A stretch of 64,000 nucleotides of DNA, taken from Rubrivivax sp. GTDB lineage: Bacteria > Pseudomonadota > Gammaproteobacteria > Burkholderiales > Burkholderiaceae_C. The stretch lies in assembly GCA_027484825.1 (NCBI GenBank), contig JAIXSE010000025.1, forward strand, positions 186,001 through 250,000, written 5' to 3'. Under the pieces are notes generated by a model. That model saw only the letters and a list, made by a program, of their open reading frames with translations. It did not search any database and was not told the origin of the DNA. The translations under genes were made by a program, and so were the position numbers. Shown here piece after piece: positions 8,368-16,587 of the stretch (positions are counted from its first letter, which is position 1; the number at the start of each line of letters is the position of its first letter).

Positions 8368-9831
8368 CTAGACCGTCTGGACCGGCGGCTGTCGCCCCCG
8401 GGTCGAAGGGCGACCGCCCAGCAGACCTTCCTGCAAGGGCAGCGGTTCCCCGATGCGCAGGCCGTCGGGGCCGATGGCATATTCGCGCAACTCGTCGGAA
8501 TGGGCGCTGTCGCGGACCTTGACGACGGCCATCAACCGACGCAGCCGGCTGTCCACCTCGATATAACGCTGCACGATGATGGCGTCCGTCATGAAGGCGG
8601 TGCCGTAGGGGCTGAAGCGCAGGTCGGTGTAGCGGTCTTCCAGCTCCGAGGTCATCAGCACCGTGACGCCCATGGCGGTCAGCGAGGTCACCAGGCGCAG
8701 CAGCGATTCACGGAAATCCTCGCGGAAGGACGGGCCCAGTGCGAGCTCGAAACCGGACAGCGAATCGATGACCACGCGGCTGGCCTTCAGCCGACGCACT
8801 TCGGCGCTCAGCATCTGCATGATCTCTTCGATGGAGATGTCCGGGGCGTGACTCTCCACCAGGCCGATGTGGCCCTGCGCAATGGCCTGGGCCAAGGCCG
8901 GATTGCGCAGCCGCGTGGGTCGGCGCTCGAAGGCGGCCAGCACACCGGTCTCGCCCGCCTGCACGCCGGCCTGCAAAAACGCCGCCGCCAGAATGCTCTT
9001 GCCGGACCCCGACGGTCCGGCCACCAGCAGCGAATAGCCGCGCGGCAGCCCACCGCCCATCATTTCGTCCAGGCCGGGCACGCCCATCGGGAGGCGCGGG
9101 CTGGCCGTCTCCGGGTCGGTGGCCGGGGCCGCCTTGGCGGGCACGAACACCTGCAGGCCGCTGCCGGTGATGCGGAACGCATGCAGGCCCGGCAGCGAGG
9201 GCTGGCCGCGCATCTTCATGATTTCCATCTTGCGCACCATGGCGTTGCGCTGCACGCTCTGGCGCAGCCAGATCAGGCCGTCGGCCACGGTGAAGACGGG
9301 GTTGGCGTCGGTATCGGTGAAGTATTCGCCGATCAGGAAGGTGGTGGCCTGCCAGCTGGTCATCAGCATGCCCAGCTGCTGCATGAAGCGCTGCAACTGC
9401 GCATGGCCATTGCCGTCCTCCTTGCTCGCCAGGACGACCGAGCGGAAGGAATCGACGAAGACAAAGGCAGGCTCGTGCGCGGCCACTTCATCGGTGATGC
9501 GGGCCAGCACGCCGTCCAGGTCGCCGGCCATGGCTTCGTCGCAGAGGTTGACGAAGCGAACGCTGCGGTTGATGGCGGCGGCGTCGAAGAAGGAGAACTG
9601 CTGCTGGTAGCGCAGCATCTTCAGCGGCGGCTCGCCCAGCACGGTGAAATAAAGCGCGGGGCGCTCCGGCGTGGCCAGCGAGAACATGATCTGGTGGGCC
9701 AGCGTGGTCTTGCCGCAGCCGGGCTGGCCGGCGATGAGGTTGAAGGAAAACTCCGGCAGCCCCCCGCCCAGCAAGTCGTCCAGGCCCGGCACTCCCGTGG
9801 CCAGGCTGTTGATCGTCACTTTGGTTGTCAT
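8368..9831 (-). CDS. Two-domain KaiC-like ATPase
   Basis: RecA-fold ATPase of 487 residues with two KaiC domains in tandem (about 5-235 and 245-475). Walker A motifs are GQPGCGKTT (35-43) and GPSGSGKSI (272-280); Walker B strands are FVFVDS (123-128) and RVVIDS (352-357). The catalytic glutamate pair of cyanobacterial KaiC is altered: domain 1 reads L-G-E (65-67) and domain 2 F-E-R (301-303). The ATG at 9831 (MTTKVTINSLATG) is chosen because the KaiC domain begins there and it overlaps the upstream stop as ATGA; the frame is open much further upstream only because of high GC. No KaiA or KaiB is nearby, so this is not a clock operon. KaiC-like proteins with kinases are thought to act in stress or light signalling. 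Function unproven. Confidence 0.9.
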   Translation of the reverse strand: MTTKVTINSLATGVPGLDDLLGGGLPEFSFNLIAGQPGCGKTTLAHQIMFSLATPERPALYFTVLGEPPLKMLRYQQQFSFFDAAAINRSVRFVNLCDEAMAGDLDGVLARITDEVAAHEPAFVFVDSFRSVVLASKEDGNGHAQLQRFMQQLGMLMTSWQATTFLIGEYFTDTDANPVFTVADGLIWLRQSVQRNAMVRKMEIMKMRGQPSLPGLHAFRITGSGLQVFVPAKAAPATDPETASPRLPMGVPGLDEMMGGGLPRGYSLLVAGPSGSGKSILAAAFLQAGVQAGETGVLAAFERRPTRLRNPALAQAIAQGHIGLVESHAPDISIEEIMQMLSAEVRRLKASRVVIDSLSGFELALGPSFREDFRESLLRLVTSLTAMGVTVLMTSELEDRYTDLRFSPYGTAFMTDAIIVQRYIEVDSRLRRLMAVVKVRDSAHSDELREYAIGPDGLRIGEPLPLQEGLLGGRPSTRGRQPPVQTV

Positions 9832-10259
9832 GGCTTGGGATCCTGCGCTGCAGGAGCGCTTGAAGAGGGCGACCAGACGGCTTGCAGCAGCTGTTCGGTC
9901 AACTGGGCACCGATGAGCGAGGTGAGCAGTTCTCGGAACGTCATGAAAAGCATGCCTCCCGCCTCCAGGGCTTGCGCGGGCGGCTGGGCGGCGAACAGCG
10001 CCTGGAGCTCCGGGAGGCCGCAGACGCCTTCCTCGCCGGCGACCTTGGCGGCCTCCAGCCAGACATGGCGGGAAGCGGTGCGGTGCAGCGAACGCTTGAA
10101 CAGGGCCGCGACGCCGCGTCGGCCGAACACGGGCTGCAGGGTGAGCTCGAGGTCGGTCCACATCGCGCCGATCGCGTCGGCTATCTGCCGGGAGTCGGCG
10201 CCCTTCGCCACGCGCAAGGCCAGAGGCGCCGTCAACCGGCTGCTCTCTCGGCTGTCCAT
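9828..10259 (-). CDS. Hypothetical protein, first gene of the KaiC operon
   Basis: A 143-residue protein I cannot assign to a family. It begins with a polar stretch and has the helical segments SRQIADAIGAMWTDLELTL, RRGVAALFKRSLHRTASRHVWL, and a C-terminal amphipathic helix with FMTFRELLTSLIGAQLTEQLL. The tail is rich in Pro and Ala. There is no signal peptide or convincing membrane span. Its stop overlaps the KaiC start by four bases (ATGA), indicating translational coupling and probably a roughly equal dose. By position it could be an adaptor, a sensor or a regulator for the ATPase. A divergent LysR gene starts 336 bp away. Confidence 0.8.
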   Translation of the reverse strand: MDSRESSRLTAPLALRVAKGADSRQIADAIGAMWTDLELTLQPVFGRRGVAALFKRSLHRTASRHVWLEAAKVAGEEGVCGLPELQALFAAQPPAQALEAGGMLFMTFRELLTSLIGAQLTEQLLQAVWSPSSSAPAAQDPKP

Positions 10260-10422
10260 GGGGCGAAAGCAGTAGTGGGGTGAGGTCGTCAGTGTACGTC
10301 CGGGGGGGAGGCGTTTCTCGCTAAATGAAAGCGATGGCTAGCCTCGGTGTACGGTTGGTGGGGAGCCGGCGCAGTGCAAGCGCTCAAACTGACGATGATT
10401 TGGCGAGGAAAGCGCGGGCATG

Positions 10423-10443
10423 GGTCTCTCACGTCGTGAGACC
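10423..10443. repeat. Imperfect hairpin in the 336-bp gap before the LysR gene
   Basis: The gap 10260-10595 between the KaiC operon and the LysR gene holds no convincing gene. The clearest structure is an inverted repeat: GGTC (10423-10426), a two-base bulge, TCAC, loop GTC, GTGA, GACC (to 10443). It could be an operator or leader hairpin for either divergent unit. Confidence 0.35.
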
Positions 10444-10595
10444 GAGGCCTTCATGCGTTCGCCTGCTGGGTATCGCCCGAGAGGCCCTGCGCGTTGACAA
10501 TCGCCGAAGCAGGTCGCCCGACGATTCCGCTGCCTCTTGCTGATGGCGCCCGGGCTGCTCTATGACCCATCCACCCTACCCTCCCGCATCATCCG

Positions 10596-11501
10596 ATGGA
10601 CCGGTTCTCCACCCTTCAACTCTACGTCCGCGTCTTTGAAAGCGGCAGCTTCACACGGGCTGCGCAGGAGATGGGGATCGGTCAGCCGGCCGTGAGCAAG
10701 CAGATCTCGGCGCTCGAAGCGCATCTGGGAGCGAGCCTGTTTGTCCGATCGCCGCGCGGTCTGCACGCCACGGCAGCGGGCTATGACTTCTACGACTCGG
10801 CCGTGAAATTGCTGGCGGGATTCGAAGAGGCCGAAAGCCGGATCGGGCGCGGTCACGTGGCGCCCGCAGGTCTGGTGCGGGTGGCGGTGCCGCCCGCGCT
10901 GGCCCGGATGTATCTCGTCCCTCGACTGCCCGCGTTCTTTTCAGAGTTTCCCGACATCGCTGTGGAAGTGTCGGTGTCGGAGCGGCATGTCGACCTGATC
11001 AAGGAAGGCATCGACGTGGCCCTGCGGATCGGCACGCTCAGTGATTCATCCCTCATCGCACGCAAGATCGGGAGCATGCATCTCTGCACCGTCGCCACTC
11101 CCGCCTACCTCGCGCAGCACGGCATTCCGCAAGATCCCTCACAGCTGCGTTTCCACAACCTGGTGACCGGCTACGCCAACAACCGCGCATTGGCGTGGCG
11201 ATTCGCAACGCCGGCAGGGCCGCTGGAAATCGAACCCAGCGGCAACGTTCGATCCAACGATGCCGAGGCCATTCGAGCGGCGGTGCTGTCCGGGATCGGC
11301 ATCGCTCACGACGCCCAAGCCATGTTCCAGGCGGACCTGGACAAAGGCAGGGTCGTGCCCATCCTGCAGGCGTTCAAGCCGATTCCGCGGGATATCCATG
11401 CCGTCACCTCCGGTGGCCGACGCCTGCCTCATCGGCTGCGCGTCTTCATCGATCTTTTGACCCGCATGGCCAATGAGGAACCGGGCCTGCGCGCGCATTG
11501 A
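10596..11501 (+). CDS. LysR family transcriptional regulator
   Basis: LysR-type regulator of 301 residues. The N-terminal winged helix-turn-helix (1-60) reads FSTLQLYVRVFESGSFTRAA then QPAVSKQISALEAHLG, and is followed by the two-lobed effector-binding domain. Its style (FvrVAEtGSFTRAA, 'LFVRSPRGLHAT') is that of the CrgA/DsdC-like subgroup that often controls an adjacent oxidoreductase. The SDR gene follows on the same strand after 104 bp and is the likeliest target, although most LysR regulators act on divergent genes and the KaiC operon lies on that side. The effector is unknown. Confidence 0.93.
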   Translation: MDRFSTLQLYVRVFESGSFTRAAQEMGIGQPAVSKQISALEAHLGASLFVRSPRGLHATAAGYDFYDSAVKLLAGFEEAESRIGRGHVAPAGLVRVAVPPALARMYLVPRLPAFFSEFPDIAVEVSVSERHVDLIKEGIDVALRIGTLSDSSLIARKIGSMHLCTVATPAYLAQHGIPQDPSQLRFHNLVTGYANNRALAWRFATPAGPLEIEPSGNVRSNDAEAIRAAVLSGIGIAHDAQAMFQADLDKGRVVPILQAFKPIPRDIHAVTSGGRRLPHRLRVFIDLLTRMANEEPGLRAH

Positions 11502-11605
11502 GCACCGTCATTCCTGCCAGGAATAGTCGTCAGTCTGAACGCTGGAGTACTGGTGGAGCGCCTGCACGGATACCGTGCAGGCCTCGACATCAGACAGGTT
11601 CATTC

Positions 11606-12367
11606 ATGCAGAAAACTCTCGAAGGCAAGGTCGTTCTCATCACCGGCGGATCCCGCGGTCTGGGCGCCGCACTGGCACAAGCGTTTGCCGATCAGGGCGC
11701 GCACGTGGCCATCAGCTATGCCGCCTCGGCGGCCAAGGCGGCCGCTGTCGTGGACACGCTCAAGGCCCAAGGCACACGGGCCATTGCGATCAAGAGCGAC
11801 CAGGCTGACCTGACATCGTCCAAGCCTTTGATCGATGCCGTCCTTGCGGAATTCGGCAAACTGGACATCCTCGTGAACAACGCCGGCATCGCCATTCAGG
11901 GCCATCTGGTGGACGATCCTGACCTGGACGGTGAGAAGTACAACCGCCAGTGGCAAGTGAATGTCATGGGGACGATTGCCAACACCCGAGCCGCTGCGCC
12001 TCGATTGACCGACGGAGGCCGAATCATCTTCATCGGATCACTGCTCGGTGCCTCGGTTCCATTCCCGGGCGTTGCCGACTACGCCGGGACCAAATGGGCC
12101 CTGGCCGGATACGCCCGAGGCATTGCGCGCGACCTGGGACGCCGCAACATCACCGTCAACGTGGTCCAGCCCGGCATCATGCCGACCGACATGGCCGCTG
12201 AGGTGGCCGGTGAACTTCCAAACCGCGACGCGATTCTCGATATGCATCCGATTCGGCGCATTGCGACTTTGGAGGAAGTTGCACAAACGGTGTGTTTCCT
12301 CGCCGGGCCTTCGGCGGGGTATATCAACGGTCAGGCGCTGAACATTGCAGGCGGACTGGCCATCTGA
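11606..12367 (+). CDS. SDR family oxidoreductase
   Basis: Classical short-chain dehydrogenase of 253 residues. It has the nucleotide-binding TGGSRGLG (13-20), NNAG (91-94) and the catalytic Ser145, Tyr159 and Lys163 (YAGTK), and it ends in the usual C-terminal GQALNIAGGLAI. The N-terminal glycine motif followed by an A-I-S-Y segment suggests NADP(H) preference, which is inference. The ATG at 11606 gives the standard N-terminus; the upstream open frame has no ribosome site. It lies downstream of the LysR gene and converges with the LD-carboxypeptidase gene. Confidence 0.93.
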   Translation: MQKTLEGKVVLITGGSRGLGAALAQAFADQGAHVAISYAASAAKAAAVVDTLKAQGTRAIAIKSDQADLTSSKPLIDAVLAEFGKLDILVNNAGIAIQGHLVDDPDLDGEKYNRQWQVNVMGTIANTRAAAPRLTDGGRIIFIGSLLGASVPFPGVADYAGTKWALAGYARGIARDLGRRNITVNVVQPGIMPTDMAAEVAGELPNRDAILDMHPIRRIATLEEVAQTVCFLAGPSAGYINGQALNIAGGLAI

Positions 12368-12393
12368 GCTTGCGCCAACACGACCGGCAATCA

Positions 12394-12416
12394 GGCTGGC
12401 GGCGTTGCTGCCAGCC
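12394..12416. terminator. Stem-loop between convergent SDR and ldcA genes
   Basis: GGCTGGC (12394-12400) pairs with GCCAGCC (12410-12416), with three more inner pairs (one wobble) closing a GTT loop. It lies between two convergent stops. There is no T-run, so intrinsic termination is uncertain. Confidence 0.4.
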
Positions 12417-12454
12417 GGGTCGCATGACTGCGCCGAATCAATGAATTCCTGAGG

Positions 12455-13396
12455 TCAAGCGCCCGCGATCCGGGCCGGCTGCACCTTCAAAGTCCGCCCG
12501 TTCGCATCCATCACCACGGTGGCCCCCAGCGGCAACGGCAGATTCGGCGTCGCATGCCCCGCTGGCCAGGCCGCCAGCACGGGCATGCCGAGCGGGTGAA
12601 GATAGTCCGCGAGCACCTCGTCCGGTGCATCGGCATCGCTGAAGCTGCCCAGCACCACGCCGGCCAGGTCATTCAGATGGCCGCCCAGTCGCAATTGGCA
12701 GAGCAGCCGGTCGATCTTGTAGGGGTCCTCGCCGACGTCCTCCAGGAACAGCACTCCCCCACGCAGGTCCGGCATGAAGGGCGTTCCCATCAAGGCCACC
12801 AGCACCGCCAGGTTGCCTCCGACGAGCGGGCCGCGCACCTCCGGACCACTGCGATTCAAGCGATGCGGCACCGGGGTCGGCCCCAGTACGTCGCCGGCTC
12901 TCAGGCCCTGCTGCAGGCAGGCCGTCAGTGCCAGCGCGTCCGCCCATCCTTCCTCGCCGCGATGCCAGTCGGACGCCGGCATCGGCGCGTGCCAGCCGAT
13001 CCGGCCCTGCCGCACCGCATGCAGGGCCGTCAGGTCGCTATATCCGATCAAGGGCTTGGGACTGGTCCGCAGCAGCGCCAGGTCCAGCTTGTCCAACAGC
13101 CGCATGCAGCCGTACCCCCCGCGCAAGCCGATGACTGCATCCACCTCAGGGTCGGTGAATGCGGCATGCAGGTCCTTCACACGCTGTTCATCGCTGGCCG
13201 CCAGATGACCGAGCACCGCCGGCCCGGCACACCCCGGGAACAGTTTTGTGCGCCATCCCAGACGCTCCATCATCGGCAGCACCTGTGTCAGCGTGCCCTC
13301 CCGGGGCGGTCCTGCCGGCGCGATCACGCCCAGGCAGGCGTCGGGCAACAACGGGGGCAGCAGCCAGTCGCCGCTCATGACACGTCCACGCGGCAT
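12455..13396 (-). CDS. ldcA: LD-carboxypeptidase (muramoyltetrapeptide carboxypeptidase, S66)
   Basis: Serine peptidase of family S66 that removes the terminal D-Ala from tetrapeptides during murein recycling in the cytoplasm. It has 313 residues from the ATG at 13396, or 307 from the ATG at 13378 (MSGDWLLPP). It shows the N-terminal VIAPAGPPREG, the nucleophile region LIGYSDLTALH with its Ser, the FLEDVGEDPYKIDR segment with the Glu, and the late GHATPNLPLPLGA with the His. The ATG at 13396 directly abuts the stop of the upstream D-amino acid dehydrogenase gene (TGAATG), so the two are translationally coupled. The D-Ala released here is a natural substrate for that dehydrogenase. Confidence 0.9.
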   Translation of the reverse strand: MPRGRVMSGDWLLPPLLPDACLGVIAPAGPPREGTLTQVLPMMERLGWRTKLFPGCAGPAVLGHLAASDEQRVKDLHAAFTDPEVDAVIGLRGGYGCMRLLDKLDLALLRTSPKPLIGYSDLTALHAVRQGRIGWHAPMPASDWHRGEEGWADALALTACLQQGLRAGDVLGPTPVPHRLNRSGPEVRGPLVGGNLAVLVALMGTPFMPDLRGGVLFLEDVGEDPYKIDRLLCQLRLGGHLNDLAGVVLGSFSDADAPDEVLADYLHPLGMPVLAAWPAGHATPNLPLPLGATVVMDANGRTLKVQPARIAGA

Positions 13397-14659
13397 TCAG
13401 GCCGCTCGTAGGTCAAGCCCGTCCAGGCCCAGCGGACTGGGTCGGCCAGAGACCAGATCCGCCACGATCCGTGCGGAACCGAAGGAGAAGGTGAAGCCCA
13501 GTGCGCCATGCCCCACATTGAGCCACAAGCCGCGCACCGGCGTGGCCCCGAGCATCGGCGCGCCGCTGGGGGTGGCCGGACGCAAGCCCGCCCACGGCAC
13601 GGCCCGTGAATAGTCGGCCGCCTTCGGAAAACTGGCCCGCACCGTGCGCTGCAGGGCCGCCAGGCGCGCCGGGTCCAGGCGGGTGTCCTCTCCCACCAGG
13701 TCCACCATGGCGGCCACACGCAGTTGCTGGCCGATGCGGGCATACAGGGTCTTGCGCTCGAAATCGGTGACGCTCACGGTGGGCGGACGATGATGTCCGG
13801 CAATCGGCGCCGACAGGCTGTAGCCCTTGAGCGGATACAGCGGCAGCCGAACGCCCAGCGGGGCCGCCAGCGCGGCGCTCTGCAGGCCCGCGGCCAGCAC
13901 CACGTCATCGGCGGAGATCTCGCCGGTGGACGTACGAACGGCCACCACCCGATCCCCCTGCATCAGAAAGCCCAGCGCCTGCGCCTGCACCACGCCGGCA
14001 AAACCAGGATGCTGCGCCAGGCGCTGCGCCAGTTGCAGACACAGCGCATGGCAGTCGGCCACCGCCTCGCCCGCCGTGAAGATGCCGCCGGCCAGCCACG
14101 GGGTCTCGCAGTCGCCCAGCGCCGGCTCCAGTGCCAGGCACTCGTCGCGGGACAAGGCCCGTTCGGGCCCGCGCCCGTCGGCACTTCGAGCCGCGCGGGC
14201 GAAGCCTTCGGGCTTGCGATAGACCACCAGCTTGCCAGGCGTGCGCAATTCGATGGCATTGAGCGCCGCCTCGCGCTGCAGGGTCATGAAGCTCTGCTGG
14301 CTGAAGGCGCCTAGCGCCAGCAGCCGGGCGGTGGTGCGGCGGTTGACGTCGCCCCGGCAGCGCGCGAGGAAGGCGGCCAGCCAGCGCCATTGCGCCAGGC
14401 TTCCGTCCGGGCGGAAACGCAGCGGCCCGTCGCGGTCCAGCAACCAGCCCAGGGCCTTGAGCGGCACCCCGGCATCGGCCAGCGGCGACACATACCGATA
14501 ACTCAGCTGTCCGCCATTGGCGCGGCTCGCGCCTTCCGCCAGCCCTTCGCAGCGTTCCACCAGGGTCACGCGGTGACCGGCCTGGACAAGCGCCCAGGCC
14601 GTCGTCAGCCCCACGACCCCTCCACCGATCACAACGACTTGTTTCATCCCTGCGGACAT
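13397..14659 (-). CDS. dadA: D-amino acid dehydrogenase small subunit (DadA family)
   Basis: FAD-dependent oxidoreductase of about 420 residues that oxidises D-amino acids, typically D-Ala, to the 2-oxo acid and ammonia and passes electrons to the respiratory chain. The dinucleotide-binding motif is VVVIGGGVVGLTTAW near the N-terminus, and the sequence has the DadA-type ANGGQLSYRYVSPLAD segment. The C-terminal part GLRPATPSGAPMLGAT and NVGHGALGFTFSFGSA is diagnostic of the DAO family. Start choices are the ATG at 14659 or the ATG at 14647 (MKQVVVIGGG); neither has a strong ribosome site. It is coupled to ldcA. Other D- or imino-acid substrates are possible. Confidence 0.9.
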   Translation of the reverse strand: MSAGMKQVVVIGGGVVGLTTAWALVQAGHRVTLVERCEGLAEGASRANGGQLSYRYVSPLADAGVPLKALGWLLDRDGPLRFRPDGSLAQWRWLAAFLARCRGDVNRRTTARLLALGAFSQQSFMTLQREAALNAIELRTPGKLVVYRKPEGFARAARSADGRGPERALSRDECLALEPALGDCETPWLAGGIFTAGEAVADCHALCLQLAQRLAQHPGFAGVVQAQALGFLMQGDRVVAVRTSTGEISADDVVLAAGLQSAALAAPLGVRLPLYPLKGYSLSAPIAGHHRPPTVSVTDFERKTLYARIGQQLRVAAMVDLVGEDTRLDPARLAALQRTVRASFPKAADYSRAVPWAGLRPATPSGAPMLGATPVRGLWLNVGHGALGFTFSFGSARIVADLVSGRPSPLGLDGLDLRAA

Positions 14660-14773
14660 TCCTGAACTGTCCGGCAGGGTAAGGAGTTGCGGCGGGATCA
14701 GCCAATGAAAGCCAGGGCCTCACCCATAACTGGGGCCTATGCAGGGCCTCCCGGCATGGGAGGCCTGGTGGCG

Positions 14774-15964
14774 TCAGATCACCTGGCTGATGGCGTGGGC
14801 CGTCGCCTCGACGTTGCGGGTGTTCAAGCCCGCCACGCACATGCGGCCCGAGCGCAGGATGTAGACGCCGAACTCCTCACGCAGCCGGTCCACCTGCGCC
14901 GGGCTCAAGCCGGTGTAGCTGAACATGCCGCGCTGGGTCAGGAAGTAGTCGAAATTGCGGCCCGGCACCTTGGCCGACAGCACGTCGAACAGGGCATTGC
15001 GCATGGCCAGGATGCGTTCACGCATTTCCTCGACCTCGCCTTCCCACAGCGTGCGCAGTTGCGGGTCGGACAGCACCTTGGCCACCACCTGGCCGCCGTG
15101 CTGCGGCGGGTTGGAATAGTTGCGGCGGATGGTGAACTTGAGCTGGCCCAGCACGTTGGCCGCCTGCGCGGCGTCCGGGCAGACCACCGACAGCGCCCCG
15201 CAGCGCTCGCCGTACAGGCTCATGTTCTTGGAGAAGCTGTTGGCCACCAGGAAGCTCAGGCCGGCATCGGCCAGCGCGCGGATGGCGAAGGTGTCGGCTT
15301 CCAGGCCGTCTCCATAACCCTGGTAGGCCAGGTCCAGGAAGGGAATCAGTTCGCGACTCTTGAGCACCGGGATCAGGGCATCCCACTGCAACTGGGTGAG
15401 GTCCACGCCGGTGGGGTTGTGGCAGCAAGCATGCAGCAGCACGATGCTGCGGGCCGGTGCCTCGGACAAGGCCTGCAGCATGTCGTCAAAACGCAGACCA
15501 CCAGTCTGGGCGTCGTAGTAGGGATAGGTGCGGCATTCAACGCCGGAGCCTTCGAAGACGGCGCGGTGGTTGTCCCAGGTGGGATCGGACAGATAGATGC
15601 TGCTGTCCGGGAAATAGCGCTTGAGGAAATCGGCACCGACCTTCAGGCCACCCGAAGAGCCCACGCCCTGGATGATGGCCACCCGCTGCTCCCGCAGCGC
15701 GGCGCTGTCCGCACCGAAGAGCAGCTTGCCGACCTCGGCACGGAAATTGGCAGCGCCTTCCATTGGCAGGTAGGGCCGTGCACCGGCCTGCTCCACCACG
15801 GCGAGTTCGGCGCGGCGCACCGAGTCCAGCATCGGGATGCGCCCGTCGTCATCGAAATAGATGCCGATGGACAGGTTGATCTTGGCCGTGCGGGGATCCT
15901 TCTGGAAGGCCTCGTTGAGGCTGAGGATGGGATCGCCGGGGTAGGCGTCGACGTGCTGGAACAT
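14774..15964 (-). CDS. tyrB: Aromatic amino acid aminotransferase
   Basis: PLP-dependent class I aminotransferase of 396 residues, of the aspartate/aromatic subfamily Iα (TyrB/AspC). Visible landmarks are the N-terminal [15 protein letters not shown], the substrate-binding [22 protein letters not shown], and [16 protein letters not shown] with the PLP lysine. It transfers amino groups between aromatic or dicarboxylic amino acids and 2-oxoglutarate. The ATG at 15964 gives the family N-terminus ([12 protein letters not shown]). It is divergent from the thioesterase gene and 114 bp upstream of dadA on the same strand. The TyrB versus AspC distinction is by resemblance. Confidence 0.92.
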   Translation of the reverse strand: MFQHVDAYPGDPILSLNEAFQKDPRTAKINLSIGIYFDDDGRIPMLDSVRRAELAVVEQAGARPYLPMEGAANFRAEVGKLLFGADSAALREQRVAIIQGVGSSGGLKVGADFLKRYFPDSSIYLSDPTWDNHRAVFEGSGVECRTYPYYDAQTGGLRFDDMLQALSEAPARSIVLLHACCHNPTGVDLTQLQWDALIPVLKSRELIPFLDLAYQGYGDGLEADTFAIRALADAGLSFLVANSFSKNMSLYGERCGALSVVCPDAAQAANVLGQLKFTIRRNYSNPPQHGGQVVAKVLSDPQLRTLWEGEVEEMRERILAMRNALFDVLSAKVPGRNFDYFLTQRGMFSYTGLSPAQVDRLREEFGVYILRSGRMCVAGLNTRNVEATAHAISQVI

Positions 15965-16149
15965 GCTGATCTCCACGATGCGGACAAAGGGCCGATCCGC
16001 ATTATCCCCAGGTCCGGCAGGCACCCGGCCATCGCTCGAAAGGGGTCCCTCTTCGCGTCGCCCCGGGGAGGGATCCGGACCGGGGTCGCCAGCACCGACA
16101 ATGTCCCCATGGCGCTGCGGCGCCCAAGACTTGAGAGACCTATTCATCC

Positions 16150-16557
16150 ATGATTGATCAGAAGGCATTCAACGAACGTGGCGCGGCCTGCCTCCCCGGC
16201 CACATGGGCATCGAGATTCTCGAGGTCCGCGCCGGCGAAGTGACGGCACGCATGCCGGTGCGCCAGGCCGTGATGGCGCCCAACGGCTATCTGCACGCCG
16301 GCAGCGTGGTGACGCTGGCCGACACCTGCTGCGGCTATGGCTGCATCGCCAGCCTGCCAGACGGTGCGCAGAGCTTCACCACGGTGGAGCTGAAGTCCAA
16401 CCATCTGGGCACCGCCCGGGAGGGGGTGATCGAGTGCCGCGCCACCGCCGTCCACATGGGCCGCACCACGCAGGTGTGGGACGCACTCGTCACCCACAAC
16501 GGCAAGACGATTGCGCTGTTCCGCTGCACCCAGATGCTGCTCTATCCGAAGGCCTGA
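16150..16557 (+). CDS. PaaI family hotdog-fold thioesterase
   Basis: Hotdog-fold protein of 135 residues, expected to hydrolyse acyl- or aryl-CoA thioesters. The signature region is [19 protein letters not shown], with the helix residues used by PaaI/4HBT-type enzymes, followed by [13 protein letters not shown]. Homologues with this N-terminus ([11 protein letters not shown]) are usually annotated as PaaI-type or DUF4442-like thioesterases. It is divergent from tyrB with a 185-bp gap and converges with the M20 peptidase gene. The substrate is not indicated. Confidence 0.88.
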   Translation: MIDQKAFNERGAACLPGHMGIEILEVRAGEVTARMPVRQAVMAPNGYLHAGSVVTLADTCCGYGCIASLPDGAQSFTTVELKSNHLGTAREGVIECRATAVHMGRTTQVWDALVTHNGKTIALFRCTQMLLYPKA

Positions 16558-16587
16558 GCGCGGTCCGACGCGTCGGCATCCAGGCCC

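Noticed and set aside
9828-10161. Longer N-terminus for the KaiC-like protein (110 extra residues)
   Set aside because: It would be out-of-frame reading of the upstream gene; the ATG at 9831 starts the KaiC domain and overlaps by ATGA.
8368-10259. Circadian clock operon (kaiABC)
   Set aside because: No KaiA or KaiB, and the glutamate pairs of KaiC are altered; only a KaiC-like signalling role is supported.
10325-10543. 72-codon frame in the KaiC-LysR gap
   Set aside because: No ribosome site, Arg/Ser-rich composition and no recognisable domain.
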